Shown here piece by piece: positions 8,262-19,982 of a stretch of DNA of 64,000 nucleotides. The position numbers were made by a program, and so were the translations under genes. Each line of letters opens with the position of its first letter. The stretch's first letter is position 1. Under the pieces are notes generated by a model that worked only from the letters and a program-made list of their open reading frames with translations, did not search any database and was not told the DNA's origin. The stretch lies in NCBI RefSeq assembly GCF_042646165.1, contig NZ_JBHRTC010000029.1. One strand, written 5' to 3'. The stretch is from Microbaculum marinum (GTDB lineage Bacteria > Pseudomonadota > Alphaproteobacteria > Rhizobiales > Tepidamorphaceae).

Positions 8262-9586
8262 GATCCGTCCTCCCCTTCGCCGGCCGCATGCCCGGACACC
8301 CAGTCGTGGGCGATCCCCGACAGCGCCTCGCCGATAGCCTCGTTGCCGATCGCCTGGATCGACTCTCCGATGAAGGCTTCGATCAGCAGCGCCTTGGCCA
8401 TCAGCTCGGGAATTCCCCTGGCGCGCAGGTAGAACAGCAGGTTCTCGTCGATCCGGCCCGTCGTCGCGCCGTGGCCGCACTGGACGTCGTCGGCGTAGAT
8501 CTCGAGCTCGGGCTTGTTGTCAGCTTCCGCACGCTCCGACAGCATCAGCGCCTGCGTCATCATCCTTCCGTCGACCTTCTGGGCATCCTTGCGGACGATG
8601 ATCTTTCCCTGGAAGACGCCGCGGGCCCGGTCGTCGAGCACCGTCTTGAACAGTTCCCGGCTGGCGCCGTCCGGCAGCGCATGGTCGACGAACAGGGTGG
8701 TGTCGCCATGCTGGCGGCCGCCCAGCAGCTGGATGCCCGCAACGTTCAGCTCGGCGTGTACGCCGCCGAAGGCGAACGCGACCTGGTTGCGCGACAGCAA
8801 CGCGCCCGTCGTGAACGGCGCATAGGTGAGCCGGGCGCGTTCGGCGATATCGATCGCGCTGGTCGAAAGGTGGAAGGCGGCGTTGCCGTCCCGCTGGACC
8901 TTCACCAGGGTCAGCATGGCGTCCCGGCCGACGGATATCCGGGCGGCCGTATTGACCACGTAGCCGATGCCGTCCGGCCCCTCGTAGCTTTCGATGACGG
9001 TTGCGGACGCGCCTGCTCCGACCTCGAGGCCGTTGCGCATGTAGACCGACGCGGCTTCCGGTACGGTCGTCACGCAGGCGATGTGGATCGGCCGGTCGAG
9101 CTGGACGCCCTCCCCGACCCGGATCACGACGCCCGTCGACATGAACGCGGTATTGAGGTCGAGCACCGAGGAGGCCGACTCCGCCGGCCAGTCCTGCAGC
9201 AGCTCGGCGCCGGCGTCACCCGACAGTTCCCGCGCCAGCGAGACCACCTCGACGCCCTGCGCGGCAAGCCCCTCGGGAATGCTCGGGGTCCCGCCGTCGA
9301 TGATGACGATCCGCCAGGCATCGAGCTCAGAGAGCGATTCCGGGCCGATCGGCGCATCCGAGGGAACCGCCGGTGCGGGCAGGTCGCGCAGCGCCGCGCG
9401 CAGGTCCGTGTACTTCCAGTCCTCGATGCGCCTGTGCGGCAGGCCGTTGGCGCGGACCCGGCCGATCGCCTCGCGGCGGGCGGCCGCCGTCGCCGGCGAG
9501 CCCGGCAGGCCGCCGGCCGCGGCATCGAACTGCTCGACGGCGGCCTGTTCGGCGGCCGTCTTCACGGTGCGGACTTCGACGTTCAT
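8258..9586 (-). CDS. sufD: SUF scaffold subunit SufD
   Basis: Partner of SufB in the SufBC2D scaffold on which clusters are built. The 442-residue protein ends in the beta-helix/C-terminal region with the family motif VQCGHGATTGRIDE, whose histidine corresponds to the functionally important SufD histidine, and the helical tail ARGIPELMAKALLIEAF. The ATG at 9586 has a well-placed GGGAGAG; an ATG six codons earlier at 9604 is possible but its AGGA is too close. It lies 24 bases after sufC (6 from the upstream ATG), and its TGA overlaps the sufS start. Confidence 0.93.
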   Translation of the reverse strand: MNVEVRTVKTAAEQAAVEQFDAAAGGLPGSPATAAARREAIGRVRANGLPHRRIEDWKYTDLRAALRDLPAPAVPSDAPIGPESLSELDAWRIVIIDGGTPSIPEGLAAQGVEVVSLARELSGDAGAELLQDWPAESASSVLDLNTAFMSTGVVIRVGEGVQLDRPIHIACVTTVPEAASVYMRNGLEVGAGASATVIESYEGPDGIGYVVNTAARISVGRDAMLTLVKVQRDGNAAFHLSTSAIDIAERARLTYAPFTTGALLSRNQVAFAFGGVHAELNVAGIQLLGGRQHGDTTLFVDHALPDGASRELFKTVLDDRARGVFQGKIIVRKDAQKVDGRMMTQALMLSERAEADNKPELEIYADDVQCGHGATTGRIDENLLFYLRARGIPELMAKALLIEAFIGESIQAIGNEAIGEALSGIAHDWVSGHAAGEGEDGS

Positions 9587-9610
9587 CTCCGTCTCTCCCG
9601 TCATTCGTCC

Positions 9611-10368
<758 letters not shown>

Positions 10369-10372
<4 letters not shown>

Positions 10373-10713
10373 GTCGGTGTCTTCCCAGATATGTGTCGGT
10401 AGCTGCGGCTTTCGCGCAGCTCGTAGTGCTGTGAGCGGGCGTCGAAGCGCTTGAGCAGCTTCTTCGCGGCGTCCGGTACGTATGCGACTTCGTGGTCCTC
10501 GCCGACGAACGCCTTGACGTCCTCCAGTGTCTCGAACCGCATGATGGTGATGAATTCCTCTTCGTCTCCATCGGTGCGGCGCAACAGGTCGATCCCGGCA
10601 AATCCGGGGATCTCCTTCTTCTCGATCCCCAGGAAGATCTCCCGCTTGAGCAGCGCCTCGTAGTCGTCGGCGTTCGCCTGCGTCGTGTAGCCGTGCCAGA
10701 TCCGGTAGATCAT
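10369..10713 (-). CDS. Small ABM-like (dimeric alpha/beta barrel) protein inside the SUF operon
   Basis: A 114-residue soluble protein of unknown role. MIYRIWHGYT at the start and the EEFITIMRFETLEDVKAFVG segment are typical of the antibiotic biosynthesis monooxygenase/heme-degrading dimeric barrel family (RIWHG... proteins). It is embedded between sufB (22 bases upstream) and sufC (4-base overlap), so it is co-expressed and probably translationally coupled with the scaffold genes. Many family members bind heme or small aromatics, but no heme-binding residue can be asserted here. Confidence 0.8.
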
Positions 10714-10735
10714 CGCCCTGTCCCGGAACCGGCCG

Positions 10736-12205
<1,470 letters not shown>

Positions 12206-12247
12206 CCATTGCTCCTTCACTCGCGGCTTCAAGGGCCGCGGGTTTCG

Positions 12248-13399
12248 CTATGCCGCTTCGATGACCTCCTGCGCCCGGCCGCCGCGCCTTTCCAGCAGCC
12301 GCCGCCAGGCTTCGATGAAGCTCTCCACGTCTTTCCTCGCGCTCGACCAGCCGAGGCTGACCCGGATCGCGCCGGCGGCGAGGTCCGGCGCGACGCCCAT
12401 CGCCGACAATACGTGCGAGCGCCCGACTTTGCCCGACGAGCAGGCGGATCCGGAACTCACGCAGACGCCATCGAGATCGAGCGCAATCATCGCGGTCTCC
12501 GCAGACACGCCGGGCACGGCAAAACAGCTCGTGTTGGCCAGACGCCGCGCCCCCTTCGCGAATACCGCCGTTGCGGTCGAGATAGTGCACAATTCGGACT
12601 CAAACCAGTCCCTGATGCGCTCCAATTCGACCTGTCTGCCGATTTCCCCGGCCGCAAGTCGCGCCGCGACGCCCATTCCGGCGATGGCGGCGACCGATTC
12701 GGTGCCCGGACGCAGCGACCGCTCCTGGCCGCCGCCCCGGTACAGCGGCATCACCGGCACCGACCGGTCGCGGCGCACCAGCGCGCCGGCGCCCTGCGGG
12801 CCGCCGATCTTGTGGGCCGACAGCGTCACGTAGTCGGCGTCCAGGGCGGCGATGTCGATCGGCAGCCGCCCCGCCGCCTGCACGGCGTCGCAGTGCACCC
12901 GCGCACCTGCCGCATGCGCCAGCCGGGCAACCTCGGCGACCGGCTGGATCGCGCCGGTCTCGTTGTTGGCGAGCATCACCGAGACGATGGCCGGCGCCGT
13001 CTCCGTGCCGAGCCGCCGCTCCAGCCAGGCGAGATCGACCACGCCGTCCGGATCGACGGGAATCAGCTCGATCGCATCGGAGGCAAAGCGTCCGCCGCCG
13101 AGGACCGACGGGTGTTCCACCGAGGACGCCAGCAGAATGTCCGTTTCCGAGCGGCGGCCGAGCGCGAGCGCATTGGCCTCCGTGCCGCCGCCGGTGAACG
13201 TGACTGCGCCCGGTTCTGCACCGACGAGGGCGGCAACTTCGCGGCGAGCCTCCTCGACCAGCTTGCGCGCCGCGCGGCCCGCCGAATGCACGGAGGACGG
13301 ATTGCCGCCGACGCGCATGGCCGCGCACGCCGCCTCGATCGCCTCGGGGCGGACCGGCGCGGTCGCGTTGAAGTCCAGGTAGGCGGATCCGGCCTCCAC
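12248..13399 (-). CDS. Cysteine desulfurase, NifS/IscS class, first gene of the SUF operon
   Basis: PLP-dependent sulfur donor, 383 residues from the proposed start. It has YLDFNATAP at the N-terminus, the PLP lysine in LSAHKIGGPQG, and the group I catalytic loop CVSSGSACSSGKV, which differs from the RAGTHC loop of SufS in the same operon. The start is uncertain. The longest frame begins at 13513, but the presumed promoter and Irr-type box (13538-13554) would leave almost no leader, so the GTG at 13399, just before YLDFNATAP, is preferred. Alphaproteobacterial suf operons often carry both desulfurase types. Confidence 0.9.
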   Translation of the reverse strand: MEAGSAYLDFNATAPVRPEAIEAACAAMRVGGNPSSVHSAGRAARKLVEEARREVAALVGAEPGAVTFTGGGTEANALALGRRSETDILLASSVEHPSVLGGGRFASDAIELIPVDPDGVVDLAWLERRLGTETAPAIVSVMLANNETGAIQPVAEVARLAHAAGARVHCDAVQAAGRLPIDIAALDADYVTLSAHKIGGPQGAGALVRRDRSVPVMPLYRGGGQERSLRPGTESVAAIAGMGVAARLAAGEIGRQVELERIRDWFESELCTISTATAVFAKGARRLANTSCFAVPGVSAETAMIALDLDGVCVSSGSACSSGKVGRSHVLSAMGVAPDLAAGAIRVSLGWSSARKDVESFIEAWRRLLERRGGRAQEVIEAA

Positions 13400-13450
13400 C
13401 CTGCCATCCTCATTGCTGCCGGCACTGTCGTCGTGCCTTGAACTCTTGCA

Positions 13451-13480
13451 TTCGACACAAGATATGTGGTGTCTGTCGAA
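13451..13480. repeat. Inverted repeat in the SUF operon leader
   Basis: TTCGACA at 13451-13457 is repeated in reverse complement as TGTCGAA at 13474-13480, with 16 bases between. It lies downstream of the likely SUF promoter and upstream of the chosen GTG start, so it could be an operator or an RNA hairpin in the leader. Confidence 0.45.
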
Positions 13481-13537
13481 GCTTCCGGACAGGGCCGTCC
13501 CGCATACCACCATATAAAGCGGTCCGGAATTGCCCAG

Positions 13538-13554
13538 TTTCGAAAACTTCTAAA
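13538..13554 (-). promoter_or_regulatory. Candidate Irr (ICE) box upstream of the SUF operon
   Basis: The 17 bases read TTTAGAA-GTT-TTCGAAA on the minus strand. Against the rhizobial iron control element as I recall it (TTTAGAA, three bases, TTCTAAA), only one position differs. It sits about 20-40 bases upstream of the TATA-rich -10 candidate, roughly at the -35 of the SUF promoter, where Irr binding could regulate transcription in response to iron/heme. Confidence 0.6.
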
Positions 13555-13706
13555 GTGTTTGTAGGGGGGTGTCTGGTAGGTGTCAAGGAAGGCCGCTGCG
13601 CCGCTCTGCATCCGGCGCGCGCCTGAAAGCGGTCCGTCGCCCCGGCGCAGCCGCGAAGTCCTGGAACACCCCTGCCCGTCACCCGTCAAGAGAGGACGTC
13701 GCGTAC

Positions 13707-14372
13707 ATGCCGGAAGTCATCTTCACCGGTCCCGCAGGCCGCCTGGAAGGCCGCTACCACCCGCCGAAAACCAGAAACTCCCGCATCGCCCTGATTCTTC
13801 ATCCGCACCCGCAGTTCGGCGGCACGATGAACAACCAGGTCGCCTACCAGATGTACTACATGTTCGCCGAGCGCGGCTTCGCGGTGCTGCGGTTCAATTT
13901 CCGCGGCGTCGGCCGTAGCCAGGGCAGCTTTGACCACGGCCAGGGCGAGCTGTCAGACGCGGCCTCCGCACTGGACTGGGTGCAGAGCTTCAATCCCGAT
14001 GCCCGCGCCTGCTGGATCGCGGGCTTCTCGTTCGGCGCCTGGATCGGCATGCAGCTCCTGATGCGCCGCCCCGAGGTCGAGGGCTTCATCTCGGTCGCCC
14101 CGCAGCCCAATCTCTACGATTTCTCGTTCCTGGCGCCCTGCCCCTCGTCCGGCCTGATCGTCCACGGCGCCGCCGACCGCGTCGTCACGCCGAACGACAT
14201 GCAGTCGCTGATCGACAAGCTGAAGACCCAGAAGGGCATCGTCATCGACCAGCAGATCGTCGAGGGCGCCAACCACTTCTTCGAGAACAAGGTCGAGGAG
14301 CTGATGGGCATCGTCGGCGGCTACGTCGACAAGCGCCTCGCCGAGGCCGGCGCCGACGAGAACGCCGCTTGA
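13707..14372 (+). CDS. Alpha/beta hydrolase, COG2945 type
   Basis: Soluble hydrolase of 221 residues. It has LHPHPQFGGTMNN near the N-terminus, the nucleophile motif GFSFGAWIG, the aspartate in VHGAADRVVTP and the histidine in GANHFFE, so the triad is complete. The HPHP...GGTM and NFRGVGRSQG motifs are typical of a conserved but functionally undefined proteobacterial family. The ATG at 13707 is preceded by GAGGAC; the upstream open frame is non-coding in character. It is divergent from the SUF operon. Confidence 0.88.
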   Translation: MPEVIFTGPAGRLEGRYHPPKTRNSRIALILHPHPQFGGTMNNQVAYQMYYMFAERGFAVLRFNFRGVGRSQGSFDHGQGELSDAASALDWVQSFNPDARACWIAGFSFGAWIGMQLLMRRPEVEGFISVAPQPNLYDFSFLAPCPSSGLIVHGAADRVVTPNDMQSLIDKLKTQKGIVIDQQIVEGANHFFENKVEELMGIVGGYVDKRLAEAGADENAA

Positions 14373-14380
14373 CCGGCCAT

Positions 14381-14444
14381 CTCCCTGACCTGCGTCATCC
14401 CGGCCGAAGTGCCGGGATCGCCAGGGGCCAGTGCCCGTCGATCG
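14381..14444 (+). repeat. Intergenic repeat, copy A
   Basis: A 64-base unit starting CTCCCTGACC and containing CGTCATCCCGGCCGAAGTGC followed by CGGGATCGCCAGGGG. It matches copy B (14620-14682) with few differences. The CCCGGC/GCCGGG core can form a hairpin. Confidence 0.75.
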
Positions 14445-14487
14445 ACACGCCTCCTGCCGGGCGCCTCCGCCGATAGTCCTCCGTCTG

Positions 14488-14527
14488 GGCGATCCCGGGT
14501 CTCCGCGTCTCTCCGCCCGGGATGACG
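14488..14527 (-). repeat. Intergenic repeat, inverted partial copy
   Basis: On the minus strand this reads CGTCATCCCGGGCGGAGAGA and continues to CCCGGGATCGCC: the same ends as copies A and B but in opposite orientation and with a different loop. With copy A it forms a long imperfect palindrome over 14392-14527. Confidence 0.65.
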
Positions 14528-14619
14528 TGCCGACAGCGAAACACCCCCGAATGCCCTACTTCCGGGCTGCGGGCGCCCGACGGCCCCTCCGCGCCGACGG
14601 GAACGGCCTGGGCGATCCT

Positions 14620-14682
14620 CTCCCTGACCACGTCATCCCGGCCGAAGAGCCGGGATCGCCAGGGGCGACGGCCTGTCGATCG
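14620..14682 (+). repeat. Intergenic repeat, copy B
   Basis: A 63-base direct copy of the unit at 14381-14444, including flanks CTCCCTGACC and CTGTCGATCG. The near identity beyond the hairpin core suggests duplication of the whole block. Confidence 0.75.
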
Positions 14683-14737
14683 CCGAACGTCGAAGGCGCT
14701 TCGTTGCCGCGCGCGACCCGGCAATCACCCTAACCGT

Positions 14738-16345
<1,608 letters not shown>

Positions 16346-16510
16346 TGGCAATCCTCCCGGTGGCAACGGTTAGACGATGGTCGCACGGGCGGCAAGTCGG
16401 CGCGCGCCGGGACCGCAAACGCCTGCCGAATAGGCGAGTCCCGCCATGATTCCGCCGCGAACTGAGCGCGATGCTCCGGCAACAGACCAACTTCCATCAG
16501 GAGTGCCGAA

Positions 16511-16924
16511 GTGATTGCCAATTTCCTCAAGGTGATTGCCCCCGTCGCAGTCGTCGTCCTTGCCGTCTCCGGCCCGGCGATGGCGAAGGACAAGCCGTCC
16601 AGGGTGAATGCCGCCGGCGAGACGGTCGCCCAGACCCAGCCCGGTGCGACGACCGGCACCGAGCCGAATGCCGCCCCCGGCGCGACCGGCACCGAGACCC
16701 CCGGTGCGACGGACGAGAAGCCGTCGGCGGAGACCGACGACAAGGTCATCGAGATGAACATCCCGCCAACCGGCAAGGAATCCGCCGAAGGCAAGTCCCA
16801 GAAGGCCGAGAAGGATCAGAAATCCCCGAAGAATCAGAAGAGCGCCAAGGCCAGGAAGAACGACAACGACAAGAAGGATCCGAAGAAGGACAACAAGAAG
16901 GACGGCGAGAAGGACAACGGCTGA
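16511..16924 (+). CDS. Secreted lysine-rich low-complexity protein
   Basis: A 137-residue protein of unknown function starting at GTG 16511, with CAGGAG eight bases upstream. Residues 1-25 form a signal peptide (hydrophobic APVAVVVLAVSG, cleavage likely after AMA). Residues about 40-80 are rich in Gly, Ala, Thr, Pro and Glu with PGAT repeats; the last 50 residues are almost entirely Lys, Asp, Glu, Asn and Ser. There are no cysteines and no predicted fold. It converges with the rhodanese gene. It may bind polyanions or cell-wall material, but this is only inference from charge. Confidence 0.75.
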   Translation: MIANFLKVIAPVAVVVLAVSGPAMAKDKPSRVNAAGETVAQTQPGATTGTEPNAAPGATGTETPGATDEKPSAETDDKVIEMNIPPTGKESAEGKSQKAEKDQKSPKNQKSAKARKNDNDKKDPKKDNKKDGEKDNG

Positions 16925-16945
16925 GCCGCCGGTCCCTCGTTCACT

Positions 16946-17368
16946 TCACGTCGTTTTTTCGCCGGGGGCGGCCTCGGGTTTCTCGACCCGGCCGCCCGCC
17001 TTTTCCCAGGCGCCGAATCCGCCGTCGATGTGGCAGACTGGCTGGAGCCCCATTCGGCTCGCCGTCTGCGCGGCCAGCGCCGAGCGCCAGCCCCCCGCAC
17101 AGAAGAAGACGAAACGCTTGTCCTCGGCGAAGATGGGCTTGTGATAGGGGCTTTCGGGGTCGATCCAGAACTCCAGCATGCCGCGCGGGGCATGCACCGC
17201 GCCGGGCATCCGGCCGCTTCGCGACAGTTCTCGGATGTCGCGGATGTCGACGAAGACGACGTCGTCCCGGCCGAGCAGGTCTTTTGCCTGTTCGGGCGAG
17301 ATCGTCTCCACCTCCGCCAGCGCGTCGTCGACCAGCTTGCGGTACCCTGTCGTGATGTTCTGCGGCAT
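16946..17368 (-). CDS. Single-domain rhodanese-like protein
   Basis: A 140-residue cytosolic protein with one rhodanese domain, probably a sulfurtransferase or persulfide carrier. DDVVFVDIRDIRELSRSG and GHxx-type HAPRGMLEFW precede the active-site loop FFCAGGWRSALAA, in which the catalytic cysteine is present. IDGGFGAWEKAGG closes the domain. It is separated from the small membrane gene upstream by a strong hairpin. The physiological sulfur donor is unknown. Confidence 0.9.
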   Translation of the reverse strand: MPQNITTGYRKLVDDALAEVETISPEQAKDLLGRDDVVFVDIRDIRELSRSGRMPGAVHAPRGMLEFWIDPESPYHKPIFAEDKRFVFFCAGGWRSALAAQTASRMGLQPVCHIDGGFGAWEKAGGRVEKPEAAPGEKTT

Positions 17369-17441
17369 GGCGGCCTCCCGTTGCTGGCGAGGCTAGCAAG
17401 TCTGCAGAGCCCGACAAATGGAAAATTGGCTGCCCTCAAAT

Positions 17442-17479
17442 GGAAAGCGGCGCCGCCGTTTCCGGCAGCGCCGCTTTCC
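17442..17479 (-). terminator. Strong GC hairpin, probable terminator
   Basis: GGAAAGCGGCGC and its exact reverse complement GCGCCGCTTTCC form a 12-base-pair stem around a 14-base loop. It begins 18 bases after the stop of the small membrane gene on the minus strand. There is no long T run on either side, so termination is probable but not certain. Confidence 0.55.
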
Positions 17480-17496
17480 TAGAAACCCGTTCGAAC

Positions 17497-17622
17497 CTAT
17501 CGCGCAGCGACGGCGCTCGGTTCAAATCCGCCGAACAGCGCCGTTACGGCCATCACGCCGACCAGGATGGCCAGCGTCCAGACGGTAACACGCAGATAGG
17601 ACGGACCTACTTCGCGTTCCAT
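17497..17622 (-). CDS. Small single-pass membrane protein (41 residues)
   Basis: ATG at 17622 to TAG at 17497. After a short charged start (MEREVGPSYLR) comes one clear transmembrane stretch (VWTLAILVGVMAVTALFG) and a short tail ending EPSAVAAR. It is followed at once by a strong hairpin. Codon choice is GC-rich at third positions as in neighbouring genes. A GGGG at good spacing may serve as the ribosome-binding site. No family is recognised; comparative conservation would decide. Confidence 0.55.
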   Translation of the reverse strand: MEREVGPSYLRVTVWTLAILVGVMAVTALFGGFEPSAVAAR

Positions 17623-17925
17623 TCAAAACCCCATTGGTTAATGCCGGCGTCCAGGGCATCGTAGCCTGAGTCGCCATTTTCGGCAGCCTCGTTACGATTT
17701 ATTAACACCTGACGCAAGCGGCTTGTTGCAGCGCAATATGGCGGTCCACAGGGTCGTCCACAATAATCGCCCGCATGCTGCCGCCGCATGGCTGAAATCC
17801 GTTTGTGACGGGGCCGAAGCGCCCTCTCCAGAGGTCCGCTCCACGATCGGCGCCTCGGGCGACCGGACCCCCGAGCGGCCGACAAAGCGGCGGCGCGCGG
17901 TGCGCTGATCTGTACCCAGATCGCT
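17623..17925. other. 303-base intergenic region
   Basis: Lies between the small membrane gene and the YdcF-like gene, both on the minus strand. The part at 17690-17720 is AT-rich (CGATTTATTAAC) and is the likely promoter of the small gene. Nothing else was recognised; no known structured RNA could be matched by eye. Confidence 0.5.
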
Positions 17926-18723
17926 CTAAGGCGCCGGAAACAGGTGTTGCGTCCGCCCGGTCGCCCGGTAGGCGACCAGGCCGATCCACTCGCGCATCCC
18001 CGTATCGACCCGCCGAAGCCCTTCGGACACGGCCGAGAACGGACGCCGCAGGTCCGACCAGCCCCGCGTCCGGTAGTCGACCGGATAGGCCTCAACGTCG
18101 AAGCCGGCCGCCCGGAAGCATCCGACAGCCCTCGGCATATGGGTTGCCGAGGTCACCAGCAGCCACCGCTCGCCACGGTTCGGATCGACCAGGTCGCGCG
18201 TGAACACCGCATTCTGCCAGGTGTTGCGGGACCGGTCCTCGAGGATCACCCGCGCCGGGTCGATGCCGAGCCCGGTGAAGAACGAGCGCGCGATCTCGGC
18301 CTCCGTCGCCCCGTCAAACAGGATTCGGCCCGATCCGCCGGTGAACACCAGCTTTGCGTCGGGAAAGCGGCGCGCCAGTTCGGCGAAAGCCGTGAGCCGC
18401 TCGCCGGCCTCGTTGGTCGTCACCGTCTCGCGGCCGGCGCTCACCGCGGTGTCGAACGAGCCGCCGAGCACGACAATTCCGTCCGGCGGAGGGCCGCTGC
18501 CCTGCTGCCATTGCGGAAACCGCTCTTCGAGCGGCAGCACCAGCAACTGCCCGAACGGCGAGAAGCCGCAGATCAGGAGCCCGGCCAGCGCCAGTCCGAG
18601 GAGCGAGCCGCCGAGCCGCCTGTAGCGCCCCAGCAGAAGCAGCGCGCCTGCAACGGCGAGCAGGACGAGCAGGTTGGAGGGCTGCAGAAAGAACCAGGCG
18701 ATCTTCGACAGATAAAAGAACAT
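17926..18723 (-). CDS. YdcF/ElyC family membrane protein (DUF218)
   Basis: Inner-membrane protein of 265 residues with two N-terminal transmembrane helices (FFYLSKIAWFFLQPSNLLVLL and the following Leu/Gly-rich segment) and a periplasmic DUF218 domain. Family motifs are IVVLGGS, LVFTGGSG, EDRSRNTWQNA and LLVTSATHMPRA. ElyC-like proteins affect cell-envelope polymer and lipid-carrier metabolism; the exact reaction is not established. Starts at 18732 and 18744 are possible; the frame extends to 18804 into the divergent exporter promoter. It is divergent from the EamA gene. Confidence 0.88.
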   Translation of the reverse strand: MFFYLSKIAWFFLQPSNLLVLLAVAGALLLLGRYRRLGGSLLGLALAGLLICGFSPFGQLLVLPLEERFPQWQQGSGPPPDGIVVLGGSFDTAVSAGRETVTTNEAGERLTAFAELARRFPDAKLVFTGGSGRILFDGATEAEIARSFFTGLGIDPARVILEDRSRNTWQNAVFTRDLVDPNRGERWLLVTSATHMPRAVGCFRAAGFDVEAYPVDYRTRGWSDLRRPFSAVSEGLRRVDTGMREWIGLVAYRATGRTQHLFPAP

Positions 18724-18788
18724 GGCCGCCATGCGCTCGGGCATATGGAATCGGTGGACGCTGCCGTCCGTGCGGTTAAGAACACGGA

Positions 18789-19688
18789 ATGATCCGCAAG
18801 CCAACCGCCGCCGATTTCGCGCTGATCCTGGTCATGGTGTCGATCTGGTCGTCAGCCTTCGTCGCGATCAAGGTGGCGGTTGTCGAAGTCGGTCCTTTCT
18901 GGCTGGTGGTGGCGCGCGTCGGGTTCGGCTTTCTGGCGCTGCTGCCCTGGACCTTGTGGCGCGGCATCGTGCTGCCGGCGAGCCGGCAGGAATGGCTCTA
19001 CGTGGTGCTCGTGGCCCTGCTCAGCGCGGTGGTGCCGTTTCTGCTGATTTCCTGGGCCCAGCTGACGATCAGCGCCGGGCTGACCGCGCTGCTGATGGGC
19101 ACCGGCCCGTTCCTCGGCCTGCTTCTCAGCCATGTCACGACCACCGACGACCGGCTCAACGTCCCGAAGCTGGTGGCCGTGCTGCTCGGCTTCACCGGCG
19201 TCGCGCTGGTGGTCGGCCCCGAGGCGAGAGCCGGCTTCGAAGGCGGCCTTGCCGCGCCGGCCGCCGTCATCTGCGCCTGCGCCTGCTACGCCGTGGCCGG
19301 CACGCTGGTGCGCCGCATCGACTCCGTTCCGCCGACGCGCCTGACCTCCCTCGTCCTGGGCATCGCGTTGGTCGTGCTGGCTCCCGTCGTCGCCTGGCGT
19401 CATGCCGAATTGCCCGCCATGCCGGACGGCACCGCGCTGCTGTCGATGGTCTGGCTCGGGGTCGGCCCGACGGGCCTGGCCTACCTGATGCGCTATCATC
19501 TGATCCGGGCGATCGGCTACAGCTACGTCGCGCTCGGGCTGAACCTGCTGCCGGCATGCGGCGTCGCCATGGGAGCGCTGCTGCTGGGCGAACCGGTGTC
19601 GCTGACCGTGCTGGCGGCCCTGCTGCTGGTGCTGGCGGGTCTTGCCGTTGCCCGGATCGGTGCCGGGCGCGCTGCCGTGGATCTGTGA
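18789..19688 (+). CDS. EamA/DMT family transporter
   Basis: Integral membrane protein of 299 residues with ten predicted transmembrane helices and two EamA repeats, the usual drug/metabolite exporter build. Signature residues include MVSIWSSAFVAIKVA at helix 1, the PFLLISWAQLTISAGLTALLMGTGPF stretch (read here as separate family segments) and GLNLLPACGVAMGALLLGEPV near the end. The substrate cannot be told; relatives export amino acids or metabolites. It starts about 65 bases from the divergent YdcF-like gene. Confidence 0.9.
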   Translation: MIRKPTAADFALILVMVSIWSSAFVAIKVAVVEVGPFWLVVARVGFGFLALLPWTLWRGIVLPASRQEWLYVVLVALLSAVVPFLLISWAQLTISAGLTALLMGTGPFLGLLLSHVTTTDDRLNVPKLVAVLLGFTGVALVVGPEARAGFEGGLAAPAAVICACACYAVAGTLVRRIDSVPPTRLTSLVLGIALVVLAPVVAWRHAELPAMPDGTALLSMVWLGVGPTGLAYLMRYHLIRAIGYSYVALGLNLLPACGVAMGALLLGEPVSLTVLAALLLVLAGLAVARIGAGRAAVDL

Positions 19689-19715
19689 CCGCCGCGCCGC
19701 CAGGGCCGGACCTGC

Positions 19716-19844
19716 CTACAGCGAGCGCATCGCCGGGATCTCGACGGGATCTGCCGCGCTCGTGATCCGGGTTCCCACGCCGATGACCGCGGTCGCCAGC
19801 AGGGCGGCGAGCAGGATGGTCAGTATGGCGGCCTTCGGGCGCAT
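19716..19844 (-). CDS. Small membrane-anchored or secreted peptide (42 residues)
   Basis: ATG at 19844 to TAG at 19716, preceded by a strong GGGGGG ribosome-binding site. The N-terminus MRPKAAILTILLAALLATAVIG is a basic start plus one hydrophobic helix, followed by about 20 mostly polar residues ending IPAMRSL. It could be a single-pass membrane protein or a cleaved secretory peptide. It is convergent with the EamA gene. No family is recognised. Confidence 0.55.
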   Translation of the reverse strand: MRPKAAILTILLAALLATAVIGVGTRITSAADPVEIPAMRSL

Positions 19845-19982
19845 GATATCCCCCCTGGATAGCGTTCCGGGACAAGACCTATCGCTGCGTCAATGAACGG
19901 AAGCTGAATCGCCCGCCCCGCCGGCCGGGGCGTCTGGAAACGTGCTTAACGCGGGGTTATCCGGGCCGGCGCCGTCCCGGCC

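Larger units (their letters stand above)
13400..13706. other. Divergent promoter region of the SUF operon and the COG2945 hydrolase
   Basis: About 307 bases between two divergent genes. It contains the Irr-type box at 13538-13554, a TATA-rich -10-like stretch (CTTTATATGG on the minus strand, near 13510-13520) and an inverted repeat at 13451-13480. The hydrolase start has GAGGAC as ribosome-binding site. No additional gene is seen. Confidence 0.6.
14373..14737. other. 365-base intergenic region filled with a repeat family
   Basis: Convergent gap between the hydrolase and the carboxyl transferase. It holds two direct copies and one inverted copy of a CGTCATCCCGG...CCGGGATCGCC unit and no credible gene; open frames crossing it are explained by the repeats. 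Confidence 0.65.

Noticed and set aside
17607..17705. 33-codon GTG-started frame overlapping the start of the 41-residue membrane gene
   Set aside because: It runs through the AT-rich promoter-like region and has no recognisable features; probably chance, though a leader peptide is conceivable.
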